Shown here piece by piece: positions 36,978 through 45,303 of a stretch of DNA of 57,279 nucleotides (its first letter is position 1; every line of letters begins with the position of its first letter). This stretch comes from Halomicronema sp. CCY15110 (GTDB taxonomy: Bacteria > Cyanobacteriota > Cyanobacteriia > Phormidesmidales > Phormidesmidaceae). The notes beneath the pieces are model-generated. The model saw only the letters and a program-made list of their open reading frames with translations, did no database searches and was not told the origin of the DNA. The translations under genes and the position numbers were made by a program. Where the stretch lies: contig NZ_JACSWC010000366.1 in NCBI RefSeq assembly GCF_016888165.1, positions 1 to 57,279 on the forward strand, given 5' to 3'.

Positions 36978-37272
36978 GGGCATCACCTCCTTTAGTCCTA
37001 GACGGTTTTTTTCTAGGTGTACGGTGCAGCTGTGAACTGCACTGGGGTTAAGCTAACACACATTTTCCTGAAATTTGGAGTCTCCCGAAAAAAATCTGTC
37101 GGGCTATGGCGATAGTTGCCTCGCACAAGCAGGACTGGGCTCTGTAGGAGGTTAACGAAGTGGCAAACGACTGGCATCTTCCTTGCTCTCAAACTCCACA
37201 GTTTTGTGGGATGTGGATGTGCTGGGGACTTGGGCACGGTGTCATAATGAAGAGCTGCGTAAACGCTTTGCC
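36978..37272. other. Intergenic region between the 23-aa ORF and nadC leader
   Basis: No gene supported. It contains two short hairpins: CCTAG/CTAGG near 36998-37018 and GTGCAG/CTGCAC near 37024-37042. The - strand leader of the 23-aa ORF and the + strand promoter of nadC should lie here. Confidence 0.4.
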
Positions 37273-37349
37273 GCTGAGAGAGTGCTCAGCCAGTTTTTAG
37301 GAAGGAGGACCAAATAACTTCAAATTATTTGGGCAGGCGGCTTGCCTGC
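37273..37349 (+). promoter_or_regulatory. Three consecutive hairpins in the nadC leader (candidate structured RNA)
   Basis: Hairpin 1: GCTGAG/CTCAGC at 37273-37290. Hairpin 2: CCAAATAA/TTATTTGG at 37310-37332. Hairpin 3: GCAGGC/GCCTGC at 37333-37349, directly abutting hairpin 2. The single-stranded gap holds GGAAGGAGGACC (37300-37311), a strong SD-like sequence with no start codon at ribosome distance. The last hairpin ends 83 bp before the nadC start. No known riboswitch class is recognised. It could be a leader regulator or an independent sRNA. Confidence 0.5.
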
Positions 37350-37432
37350 CTTAGGACAGCCAAGACGGATATCCCAACGTACTCAATTCTCGTTCCTTAG
37401 TATTCACTGTTTTTGATCAAGCAGGTGTATTT

Positions 37433-38287
37433 GTGATCCCTCCAAACGTGGTTTTAGATCCGATGTTGCAAGGTTGGTTACAGGAAGACATTGGCCGGGG
37501 CGATCGCACCACTGCGGGCCTTGGCACCATTGCCGATCAGCCCCACGGGGCAGTATGGATCGCCAAAGCACCCGGGGTGGTTGCTGGGTTACCGATCGCG
37601 CAACGGGTCTTTGCACTACTAGATGCGACGACAGAGTTGACACCGCTAGTGGCAGAAGGCAGTCACTGTGAACCGGGTACCGCGATCGCCGAAATCACTG
37701 GAACGTTGGGGGCATTGCTGACAGGGGAGCGAGTAGCCTTGAATTTGGCCATGCGGCTCAGCGGCATTGCCACTCTGACGCGACAGTACGTCGACAAAAT
37801 TGCTGACATCCCGGCACAACTCGTTGATACCCGCAAAACGACGCCCGGTCTGCGCCTGTTAGAAAAATATGCGACCCGCGTCGGGGGGGCCCGTAATCAT
37901 CGCCTGGGTTTGGATGATGGCGTCATGATCAAAGACAATCACATTGCGGCAGCGGGCAGCATTGCGGCGGCAGTCGCGCAAATTCGTCAACAGATACCCT
38001 ACCCGCTCACCATTGAAGTAGAAACGGAAACGTTAGCCATGGTGGAGGCGGCACTCGCGGCGCAGGTGGACATTATTATGCTGGACAACATGCTGCCGTC
38101 GGAGATGGCCCAGGCCGTGACCCTGATTCGGCAGACGCAGCCACACATCAAGATTGAGGCGTCGGGCAATGTGACACTGCAAACGTTGCGCACTGTGGCG
38201 GCAACGGGAGTGGACTACATCTCTACCAGTGCCCCCATCACGCGATCGCCCTGGCTCGATCTAAGTATGCGTATTCGGCAGTCGTGA
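37433..38287 (+). CDS. nadC: Nicotinate-nucleotide diphosphorylase (quinolinate phosphoribosyltransferase)
   Basis: This 284-aa enzyme converts quinolinate and PRPP to nicotinate mononucleotide in de novo NAD synthesis. Motifs are EDIGRGDRTTAGL at the N-terminus, VDTRKTTPGLRLLEKYATRV with the substrate-binding Arg/Lys, GGARNHRLGLDDGVMIKDNH, VETETL near 200, DIIMLDNM, and ASGNVTL with YISTSAPITRSP at the end. The start is the GTG at 37433 with AGGTG about 8 bases upstream. A set of hairpins at 37273-37349 precedes it. Confidence 0.95.
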   Translation: MIPPNVVLDPMLQGWLQEDIGRGDRTTAGLGTIADQPHGAVWIAKAPGVVAGLPIAQRVFALLDATTELTPLVAEGSHCEPGTAIAEITGTLGALLTGERVALNLAMRLSGIATLTRQYVDKIADIPAQLVDTRKTTPGLRLLEKYATRVGGARNHRLGLDDGVMIKDNHIAAAGSIAAAVAQIRQQIPYPLTIEVETETLAMVEAALAAQVDIIMLDNMLPSEMAQAVTLIRQTQPHIKIEASGNVTLQTLRTVAATGVDYISTSAPITRSPWLDLSMRIRQS

Positions 38288-38387
38288 GACGCTCTAGGGC
38301 CTGTCATCATTTAGTCATCAAAGCCTTACGGCAAAAGGACGACAGGCCCTCGTTTATTTCAGGAGTGCGGGCGCGGTAATGCTGATC

Positions 38388-38535
38388 CACGTGAGTTCGA
38401 CGAAACGTTGAAAATTTTCGCAGAGTCCTCTGCATTTGCAAGATTCTCACCAGGTCATCAGGGTTTGAAGCCTTTCTCCCTTCGGGAGAGAGGTTTGGAG
38501 AGAGGGCAAAAGGCGTCTGTCGAACTGACGCTGAT
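38388..38535. repeat. Dispersed ~145-bp repeat with inverted ends, family C, copy 1
   Basis: The left end CACGTGAGTTCGACGAAACG and the right end CTGTCGAACTGACG contain inverted arms GTGAGTTCGAC / GTCGAACTGAC. The middle has TTTGAAGCCTTTCTCCCTTC then GGGAGAGAGGTTTGGAGAGA, with a CTCCC-UUCG-type hairpin. The same element lies at 51178-51321. It looks like a non-autonomous MITE or REP element. Confidence 0.8.
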
Positions 38536-38581
38536 CCCACCAGGACTCTGGAATTAATTGATGACGCGCCCTAGCGCTCCC

Positions 38582-38962
38582 CTAACTCGCGGCTTCCTGA
38601 TCCAAGGCACATGCCTGCAAAATTTTGAGCGGAATAACTTGTAACGCCGTTTCGTGGGTGGCAGCTAACGCCACTGGCGGAGCGACCCCGTCGTCATAAG
38701 CTTGCTGCCAGCGGGCGGCGCAAACACACCAGCGATCGCCTGGCTTCAGCCCAGGAAAGCTATACATCGGCATGGGAGTGCTCAAGTCATTACCTTGCGC
38801 CTTGGTGTAGCTCAAAAACGCCTCGGTCATTTGGGCACATACCGTGTGTGAGCCAAAATCACCAGCCCCAGTGTTGCAGCAACCGTCACGATAAAACCCC
38901 GTCATCGGCTCAGTTGAACAGCTCTCTAACGGGCCACCTAATACGTTTTTGGCATCTGCCAT
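38582..38962 (-). CDS. DUF2237 family protein
   Basis: From ATG at 38962, preceded by GGGGGAAA, the protein is 126 aa. It matches DUF2237 closely: NVLGGPLESCSTEPMTGFYR, DGCCNTGAGDFGSHTVCAQM, TKAQGNDLSTP and FPGLKPGDRWCVCAARW. The many conserved cysteines (CC, VC, WCVC) suggest metal or redox chemistry, but the function is unknown. A GTG seven codons upstream is less likely. The promoter lies toward 39000. No operon partner. Confidence 0.88.
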   Translation of the reverse strand: MADAKNVLGGPLESCSTEPMTGFYRDGCCNTGAGDFGSHTVCAQMTEAFLSYTKAQGNDLSTPMPMYSFPGLKPGDRWCVCAARWQQAYDDGVAPPVALAATHETALQVIPLKILQACALDQEAAS

Positions 38963-39527
38963 CGTAATTTCCCCCTTTGTCACACAACATTAAATATTGT
39001 GACAAGCGATCGTCAATGTGGCGAGAATAGATGTGCAATCACGTATGCACTCCTTTGCCCAACGCAGGCAACCTTGCCCAGTGGGGACACAAGTTTTTGT
39101 GCGCTAGGTGAGAGAGTGATGAACTCTACTCTCGGTTTGAGTGAGAATTTTCCCCTTCGAAGCCTCAGCAGGCTGAACTATCGGCTTCATTGAACGAGGG
39201 AGGCATCGGGCCTGGATAGCAGCCAAGGTGGAGGGGCTCAAAGTCGAGCATTCTTGGACAGCCATAAGTCCATCGCAGCGATTCATACCCATCACCTCAA
39301 AGCCTTCAATCGTAATGTGCCAAGCAAGTCACCGAATTACAGCGGTTTTTGAATGTGCAGCGCTTGATTCACAAGTGATTGCGTCCCTAGTGGGGTTGAG
39401 AGAGGCAGCCGACACCCACTAGAGCAATAGGCCTCATATTTCAAGAATCTCGAAAAGTCGTCCGGAATTCTCTCATCCAGCAAAATTTACTGCCTCACTC
39501 CTCAACAAGACGGTGCTGGCAAGGCTC
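38963..39527. other. Intergenic region, no supported gene
   Basis: 565 bp. Short frames on both strands lack ribosome sites and recognisable composition. It has a mixed sequence with no clear repeat, hairpin terminator or tRNA. The promoter of the DUF2237 gene is expected at its left end. Confidence 0.4.
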
Positions 39528-40286
39528 TTACCTTAAGCATTTTTTCAGAGCTGGCAGAATCATCTTTCGGTAAGCGTCGTAATCGTAATGATGATCAGTC
39601 GGATGTTTGTTGAGTAATCGATGCTCAACGATGCCATCAGCTCCTAGGGAGGCTTGATCAAAATCGAGATATTCAATTTTATGCTCTTGACAAAACGCTT
39701 TCATACCCTGGTTAAACTTCAGTGTTAACTGCGTTCTTTCTTCCTGAGTTGCTTTAACTGCTTTTCTTAGATTTGCAACCTTGCCCCATTCCTGCCCATC
39801 CTTAATCGTGGGCAAAGGAGCACTTAGACAAATTAATTGACGCTGATCTGAAAATTTCAATAAAAATTCTTGGTAAGAAACCAGTGCTTTTTCGAGCATT
39901 TCTTCAACTGAGATACCGTATTTTTGGGCTCTATACCAAATCACAAATCCGGCATCCACTTCCCCCAACAGGATAATAACCTTTCGGGCTTCTGGAGTTT
40001 TCTCAATACAATCTATAAAAGTCGGCAATGCTTGCGTTTTGGAATTCGGATTTTGCAATCCTGATGCGGTGGCACCAACAACACTGACAACCTTGAAGGC
40101 AGTCAAGGGAAAATACGCACGGATAGCAGCTCCTCGAAATACGCCGGTATGAGAATCACCAATTACCAGTACATTTTGGCGACAGACTAATTTCTGAAGT
40201 CGCAGAGAAATATGTTTAAGTGTCGCCACAGCACGCACCTTTCTTGATTTAAGCAAGTTATATAAAAAAGCGTACCCCGATAACAA
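39528..40286 (-). CDS. SGNH/GDSL hydrolase-like protein
   Basis: About 252 aa if the TTG at 40286 is used; GAAGG lies five bases upstream. A GTG at 40238 is the alternative, and there is no early ATG. VLVIGDSHTGVFRGAAI near residues 39-55 is SGNH block I with the nucleophile Ser. GEVDAGFVIW resembles block III, and NKHPTDHHYDYDAYR near the C-terminus holds the block V Asp/His. Related enzymes de-esterify glycans or lipids, and many sit in polysaccharide clusters. None is adjacent here. The gene and its flanks are A/T-richer than the average, which hints at acquisition. The substrate is unknown. Confidence 0.7.
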   Translation of the reverse strand: MLSGYAFLYNLLKSRKVRAVATLKHISLRLQKLVCRQNVLVIGDSHTGVFRGAAIRAYFPLTAFKVVSVVGATASGLQNPNSKTQALPTFIDCIEKTPEARKVIILLGEVDAGFVIWYRAQKYGISVEEMLEKALVSYQEFLLKFSDQRQLICLSAPLPTIKDGQEWGKVANLRKAVKATQEERTQLTLKFNQGMKAFCQEHKIEYLDFDQASLGADGIVEHRLLNKHPTDHHYDYDAYRKMILPALKKCLR

Positions 40287-41107
40287 GCCAGCCTTCTTTC
40301 ATTTTCGCGTTTTGCACATTTTTAAACATCAAAAACTATAGTCGAATTTCGAAGCTAATGGCTCTCTATCGTTCGTTAAATGTAAGAAAGACAGTGCTGT
40401 TAGAGCTGCTAGCAAGTCTAGGATGTACTTCATCAAAACTTTGATTTTAAACATCAAAGCCTGAAACATTTAGGATGTTCTTTTCTAAAATGCCCGCTCC
40501 TTTGCGTCATCTATCATGCCAGAGAGATATAGTATTTTTCGATGTTTGCTTGCATGAGCACAGTGATGCCGAGCAAGTTTACACACGTTGGATAGGCACG
40601 CCCTGCGTTGGTGTGAGATTGAGCCTTACTGGAACGAATCAGGAGGCGCGGACTTACATCTAGCCCTGTTCCACACCAAGTCAAAAAGAGCCGTTGGGTA
40701 TATTCCACATGATTCGCTCTGCGGGAAAAGTACAGCTTGGCTTGTGGCATGCTTTTGTAGCAATGACTTCAATACGCTCAGCCCACTTGAGGGAGTTGGG
40801 ACATGATTCAGTTTAGAGATGTGGTTGGCTGCCCTGATACAGACGATAGAGGGTTCGAGGCTTCTGACGTGAAGTCGCTCACCCATTTACATCGCAGCAA
40901 ACCCAGATCCTATCGGCTCACATCCAGTAAACACGGCGTGAATGGAACGAATGTGTGATTTATTGATTTTTTCAGTGGCGATCAAGGTCTGCTTTTGCCA
41001 TGTAGAGACATAATGAGACAGTTTCACTAAATAGAATGCTACGGGGCAACTTGATCGGTCTTTACGGGGCGATCGCGTGACGCCGTCTGATGAAGGAGAC
41101 GATCGGT
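40287..41107. other. Long intergenic region, no supported gene
   Basis: 821 bp, A/T-rich at its left end. The longest frame (40626-40886, - strand, 86 codons) has no ribosome site and no recognisable motif. AACATCAAA recurs near 40325 and 40449. The right end holds AAGGAG at 41093-41098, the ribosome site of the M15 peptidase gene. It may be decayed former coding DNA, but I cannot identify an ancestor. Confidence 0.45.
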
Positions 41108-42586
41108 ATGGGCACCTGGCTAAAGGAGACCGACAAAGCCATCTATTTAATGGATGGCAACTACTACATTGATGCGATTTATAAACAACCTTCATCGACG
41201 AATCCCTTAGAAGAGGTGGCGAATATTGCCACCATGAAGGGCTGGTTTCAGCGTCCTGATAAGCCAGGGGCCATGACGATCGCGGTGGACATTGGCGCTC
41301 CGGAGCCGACACCGAAACCTGATGAGCCCTCAAAGCCACCGACGATCCCCGAGTTGCGTGGGATGCAAATGCGCACGACGGCAGACACTTTTTTCAAGCT
41401 GGCTCTCAAAGATTCGAGTCAGTTGACAGATAAAGAAAAGGTATTTGTTGACAAGGGCCAAACATTTGACATTCAGTACTACACCGATGTGGGCACCAGC
41501 CATTGGGAAATTGCCTTGTTGGAGCCGACGATTGGCGATCGCCAAACCACTCGCTGGTATGTCTATGTACCTCATGTCGAACTGTTGACCCGCATCTTGC
41601 TGACGGTGACGAGCGATACCCTCTTTAAGACTGAGCCAAAGCTGTCGATCGACTTGCCGCCAGAGGCTAAAGTGTTTGTCAAAAATGGCACCCAATTACG
41701 GTTAATCAGCTTTGAGCCCGCCGCGAGTAACCACACCAAAATTGAACTGGCTGACGCCTCCTTAGGCCCCAATCAGCGCACCACATGGTATGCCTACACC
41801 CCAGACATCAAGATTCTGGGCCAGCGCCAAACCCTAGCAACGGTCAATGACACTATCTTCAAAACGAAGACGGCACAATCTTCGCAGTTACCCCCCAACG
41901 AAAAGGTGTTTGTCAAAAACAAAACAGTCTTTTTGCTCAATTCCTACATGCAACCGGCCGAGATGCATGTACGAGTGGCACTGCAAGGGGCATTTTTAGG
42001 ACCGGAAAACCGCAACACTTGGTACTGCTTTTTGCCTGATGTGACGATTTCGGGGACAGAAATTGGTAATCGACCGGATGATAGCAATCCCAGCAGCGGG
42101 GGACAAGCACCGGGCGATCGCGGCATTCCGATGCAGTTTCCTGGCTTTACTGGCACCTACTATTCCAACGACCCGATTTATCCGACCAACCAATTTGGTG
42201 AACCTGGTAACTTTACCTGGGGCGAGGCGTTACACGCTGATCCGGCCATCGGCTTCTATCGCCGCCCCGCCAATGCCAACGTGGTTTACAGCATCCTCGA
42301 TATGGCCCGAGTGATGGAAGACATCCGTCGCCGCTATGGCAACCGACCCATCCGCATCAACTCCTGGTATCGCGATCCCGTTACCAATGCTGCCGTCGGC
42401 GGGGCCTCCCAATCACGACATCTGACCGGGGATGCGATCGACTTTGTCGTGCCTAGCATTCATCCCTTCGATGTGTTTGCCGATTTGGATCCGTGGTGGG
42501 GCAATCGCGGCGGTTTAGCCAGTTCCTCCGTGTTTACACATATCGACATGCGCGGCTATCGCGCTCGCTGGGACTACGGATATTAG
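41108..42586 (+). CDS. M15-type peptidoglycan peptidase with shared N-terminal module and three wall-binding-like repeats
   Basis: ATG at 41108 (after AAGGAG) gives 492 aa. Residues 1-65 (MGTWLKETDKAIYLMDGNYY and on) match the start of the next protein. A Pro-rich linker follows. Then come three repeats of ~72-75 aa (about 88-163, 164-239, 241-316), each with DTxFK near its start, KVFV, and xTxWYxYxP near its end; these look like SH3-like binding units. The catalytic domain (~345-492) has zinc ligands His438 and Asp445 in SRHLTGDAID and His478 in FTHIDMR. It should cleave peptidoglycan stem peptides. There is no signal peptide. The next gene starts 13 bp downstream. Confidence 0.85.
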   Translation: MGTWLKETDKAIYLMDGNYYIDAIYKQPSSTNPLEEVANIATMKGWFQRPDKPGAMTIAVDIGAPEPTPKPDEPSKPPTIPELRGMQMRTTADTFFKLALKDSSQLTDKEKVFVDKGQTFDIQYYTDVGTSHWEIALLEPTIGDRQTTRWYVYVPHVELLTRILLTVTSDTLFKTEPKLSIDLPPEAKVFVKNGTQLRLISFEPAASNHTKIELADASLGPNQRTTWYAYTPDIKILGQRQTLATVNDTIFKTKTAQSSQLPPNEKVFVKNKTVFLLNSYMQPAEMHVRVALQGAFLGPENRNTWYCFLPDVTISGTEIGNRPDDSNPSSGGQAPGDRGIPMQFPGFTGTYYSNDPIYPTNQFGEPGNFTWGEALHADPAIGFYRRPANANVVYSILDMARVMEDIRRRYGNRPIRINSWYRDPVTNAAVGGASQSRHLTGDAIDFVVPSIHPFDVFADLDPWWGNRGGLASSSVFTHIDMRGYRARWDYGY

Positions 42587-42599
42587 GGAAAGCAAAACC

Positions 42600-43295
42600 A
42601 TGGGCACTTGGATTAAAGAAACCGACAAAGCGTTTTATCTGATGCAGGGCGGCTATTGGATTTCGCGCTTGACGAAATATCCATCAACCACTAACCCGTT
42701 AGAACAAGTCGTCAATACTGCCGCGCTAGAACAGTGGCTCATGCGCCCCGATGCGCCCACCGCAATCACCTTTTCCATGGGCACAGGCTACCCCGAGCCC
42801 GAGCCGATTCCCGATAAGCCTGCGCCCCCACCCGGTCAAATCAATGAAGATGGCATTATCATCGTCAAAAGCTTTGAAGGGCTGAGGCTGCAAGCCTATC
42901 AAGACTCTGTCGGCATTTGGACGATTGGCTATGGCCATACCTCGATGGCGGGGCCGCCCGACGTGTATCCCGGCATGGTGATTAGCGAAGCGGAAGCGGA
43001 TCAAATCCTACGACGCGATTTAGATTTGTTTGAGGCGGGTGTGACCCGAGGCATTGCGATCGCGACGAACTCTGACCAGTTTTCGGCGATGGTATCTTTT
43101 TCATTCAACGTGGGTTTAGGCGCTTTTCGCGACTCTACCCTGCTGCGCAAGCACAACGCCGGTGATTTTGCCGGAGCTGCCAATGAATTTTTGCGTTGGG
43201 TCTATGCCGGCGGGCAGTTTTTGCCGGGACTAGAACGGCGACGCAAGGCGGAGCGGGCATTGTACTTAAGCCAAGACTACACTATCTACCTGTAG
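42600..43295 (+). CDS. GH24 lysozyme with the same N-terminal module
   Basis: This 231-aa protein has residues 1-65 (MGTWIKETDKAFYLMQGGYW) that closely resemble the M15 neighbour's N-terminus. A Pro/Glu linker (PEPEPIPDKPAPPPG) leads to a T4-type lysozyme domain. Glu93 (KSFEGLR), Asp102 (AYQDSVG) and Thr108 (WTIGYGH) have exactly the 9- and 6-residue spacing of T4 lysozyme Glu11-Asp20-Thr26. It should hydrolyse the glycan strand of peptidoglycan. There is no signal peptide. It starts 13 bp after the M15 gene, so the two form an operon with complementary activities. Phage endolysin, competition weapon or self-wall remodelling are all possible. Confidence 0.88.
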   Translation: MGTWIKETDKAFYLMQGGYWISRLTKYPSTTNPLEQVVNTAALEQWLMRPDAPTAITFSMGTGYPEPEPIPDKPAPPPGQINEDGIIIVKSFEGLRLQAYQDSVGIWTIGYGHTSMAGPPDVYPGMVISEAEADQILRRDLDLFEAGVTRGIAIATNSDQFSAMVSFSFNVGLGAFRDSTLLRKHNAGDFAGAANEFLRWVYAGGQFLPGLERRRKAERALYLSQDYTIYL

Positions 43296-43558
43296 ACGCC
43301 GCCTGGGCATAGTCAGTGATCCCCCGTAGTGTCAGTTTTTTTCAGTCAGCCAGTCACAGCATCTTTCCGCATTTCAACGGACGAGATTGGCCCGCATCAT
43401 CGATTAAGTTTACTGATATGCGGAAAAGAAAAACCGTTTATGTCGGAGTGAGACTTTAGCCGCTCTTCTAGTTAGTTCTGGATCTTGGGTTCTCTGCATT
43501 GAGATCTCGTCTGCTCACGTTCAGCTCACCGTTCATTTTTGAGAAGCCAACACTAGCC

Positions 43559-43810
43559 ATGTTGATTTATTCAGTCACCGCCTGTCTAACCTTCAGCTTT
43601 ATCACGCATGTCTTTCTACAAGACCAGAGTGCCCGTAAAGATGACCTGAAAGCGTGGTTATTTATTGCGTTCGCGGCAGCGATTTGGCCACTGACCCTCC
43701 CCAATATGGTTCGCAAAATCGTGACCAAATCGTTTCAGCATCAGCATAAAAGTCGTGATGCAGCGCCTCAGTCAGGAACGTTCTTCGCTTACGAAACCCT
43801 CCGCAAGTAG
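43559..43810 (+). CDS. Small two-helix membrane protein
   Basis: From the ATG at 43559 this is 83 aa; upstream TTG codons are less likely. Two hydrophobic segments are visible: MLIYSVTACLTFSFITHVFL and AWLFIAFAAAIWPLTLP. They are separated by a charged loop, with a basic C-terminal tail (MVRKIVTKSFQHQHKSRD). The size and shape resemble phage holins, and the gene follows two wall hydrolases by 263 bp. Similar short membrane proteins are, as I recall, common in cyanobacterial genomes without phage context, so a housekeeping role is at least as likely. Confidence 0.6.
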   Translation: MLIYSVTACLTFSFITHVFLQDQSARKDDLKAWLFIAFAAAIWPLTLPNMVRKIVTKSFQHQHKSRDAAPQSGTFFAYETLRK

Positions 43811-44011
43811 TTTGTCCCGGTTAGTTACGTCGTGGTTTCCCCCTTGCTGCTTAGGTAGTGAGGGGGTTGTCTTTGGCCGCCAAACCATCACTCTTTGGCA
43901 GGATAGCTGGGCGCGATCGCCCGACTCATCCCACCAGATCCACCGGGTCCAATGCGCGATGGACTCATGCTCATGGGAGAATGTTGGCCCTGTGCCATTA
44001 TCTCTGAGTCT

Positions 44012-45088
44012 ATGAACGCTGCCTCTCGCCCTGCTGCTGACCAAATTACTGCGGCCCTTGACCCCAGCACTGACCTCACGTTTGAACTACCCAGCCCAGA
44101 GGATGAAAATCTCTCGGAGTATGAGTTTCAGCAACAGATTGAAACTGCATGGCAAGTCTGCGATCGCTTTGATTTGCAAACGGATATTTGGCGCGGACGA
44201 ATTTTACGAACGGTACGCGATCGTGAAAAGCGGGGGGGCGATGGCCGCGGCTCAGGCTTTTTAAACTGGTTGAAAGATCGCGAAATCACAAAAAGCCAAG
44301 CGTACTCACTCATCGAACTCGCCGATAGTGCCGATACCTTGCTGCAAGAGGGAATGCTAGAGCCCCAATCCGTCAACAATTTCAGCAAACGAGCGTTTGT
44401 GGAGACGGCTCAATCTGCCCCTGAAGTCCAACAACTCGTCAGCGATGCCGCGCAACGGGGAGACCACATCACTCGACGTGAGGTGCGCCAAATCTCTGAC
44501 GAGTGGACAGCAATGAGTTCTGACTTGTTACCCACAGAGCTCAAAGAAAAGGCTGCCAATAACACGATTCCCACCCGCTACCTGGCCCCCCTGGTCAAGG
44601 AAATGCAAAAGCTGCCCCCGCCCCATCAGGAAACCCTGAAGACCGAGATCTCTCTCAATCCTGACATCGACACTTTAAAACAAGTCACCGCTGAAGCCCG
44701 CTACTTAGCCAAATATTTGGAAGCAGCCGTACAGGTGCAAGCCCTTAGCAGTGACGAACTTGATTTAGAGCAAGCGCTCGAAGAAGCTTTGCGAATTGGT
44801 TGCCTCAACGCCACCGCTGATTTAGTCAAACAGGCGTCACAGCTTGAACAGGCCACCGCCAAACTCTACGGTGCTTGGACCCAGATGAATAAATTGGCCG
44901 AGCGGGTTTATGTCGATAGCGGTGCCAGCACGCCCCATCTGCGCCGCCTACTGAATCACCTAGAACCGTTGACTAGCCAGACCATCGAAGTGCAGCTGGG
45001 TGATCCTGAAAGTCCCTTGTCTCATATGGTGCGGTTGCAGTTGCTGTCAGCCGATGGCGGCAGCGAAGCTGCCGAGTCCTCTCCCTAG
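44012..45088 (+). CDS. DUF3102-like helical protein
   Basis: From ATG at 44012 the protein is 358 aa; the frame is open 20 codons further up and the start is not certain. The segment GRGSGFLNWLKDREITKSQA followed by YSLIELADSADTLLQ resembles the G-x-F-x-x-W-L ... A-x-x-x-M/L-x-x-A pattern of DUF3102 proteins and of HTH regions in ParB-like plasmid proteins. The rest is helical and acidic, with no catalytic motif. A nucleic-acid-binding or regulatory role is an inference from the HTH-like part. It is followed by hairpins shared with the convergent ilvB end. Confidence 0.55.
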   Translation: MNAASRPAADQITAALDPSTDLTFELPSPEDENLSEYEFQQQIETAWQVCDRFDLQTDIWRGRILRTVRDREKRGGDGRGSGFLNWLKDREITKSQAYSLIELADSADTLLQEGMLEPQSVNNFSKRAFVETAQSAPEVQQLVSDAAQRGDHITRREVRQISDEWTAMSSDLLPTELKEKAANNTIPTRYLAPLVKEMQKLPPPHQETLKTEISLNPDIDTLKQVTAEARYLAKYLEAAVQVQALSSDELDLEQALEEALRIGCLNATADLVKQASQLEQATAKLYGAWTQMNKLAERVYVDSGASTPHLRRLLNHLEPLTSQTIEVQLGDPESPLSHMVRLQLLSADGGSEAAESSP

Positions 45089-45219
45089 AAACTTCGGATC
45101 TGTTTTGAAAAGTGCCAGGACGTATTCACGCTTGTCCCCAGTCAAGCACTGGAGTAAATGCTGATGAACTGGGGCTGATTAACCGAGTCCACCCCTGATT
45201 GCTTGTCTTTAAAACCAAA

Positions 45220-45251
45220 CTGGGAGAGTTCAGTGCTACTGACTCTCCCAG
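45220..45251. terminator. Terminator hairpin between convergent genes
   Basis: CTGGGAGAGT at 45220-45229 pairs with ACTCTCCCAG at 45242-45251, extended by CAGT/ACTG with one bulged base. On the - strand a T-rich tract (TTTGGTTTT) follows, so it best fits the end of the acetolactate synthase transcript. It may work in both directions. Confidence 0.75.
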
Positions 45252-45262
45252 TCAACTGATGA

Positions 45263-45290
45263 TGTCTGACCGGCCTGAGGTCGTCAGACA
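45263..45290. terminator. Second hairpin at the ilvB 3' end
   Basis: TGTCTGAC at 45263-45270 is the exact inverted complement of GTCAGACA at 45283-45290. It lies 13 bp downstream of the ilvB stop codon. It has no T-run and may stabilise the mRNA end. Confidence 0.55.
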
Positions 45291-45303
45291 GGTTTCCTGC
45301 AAG

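Noticed and set aside
36982-36993. Resemblance of the + strand ATCACCTCCTTT to the 3' end of 16S rRNA
   Set aside because: The match is exactly what a maximal Shine-Dalgarno looks like from the other strand, and a start codon lies at the right distance. No other 16S sequence is nearby.
40626-40886. 86-codon frame on the - strand
   Set aside because: No ribosome site, no motif and atypical composition. It lies in a long region without gene signals.
44012-45088. Calling this protein a ParB partition protein
   Set aside because: It has an HTH-like, DUF3102-like segment, but no ParB nuclease/CTPase motif and no ParA neighbour.
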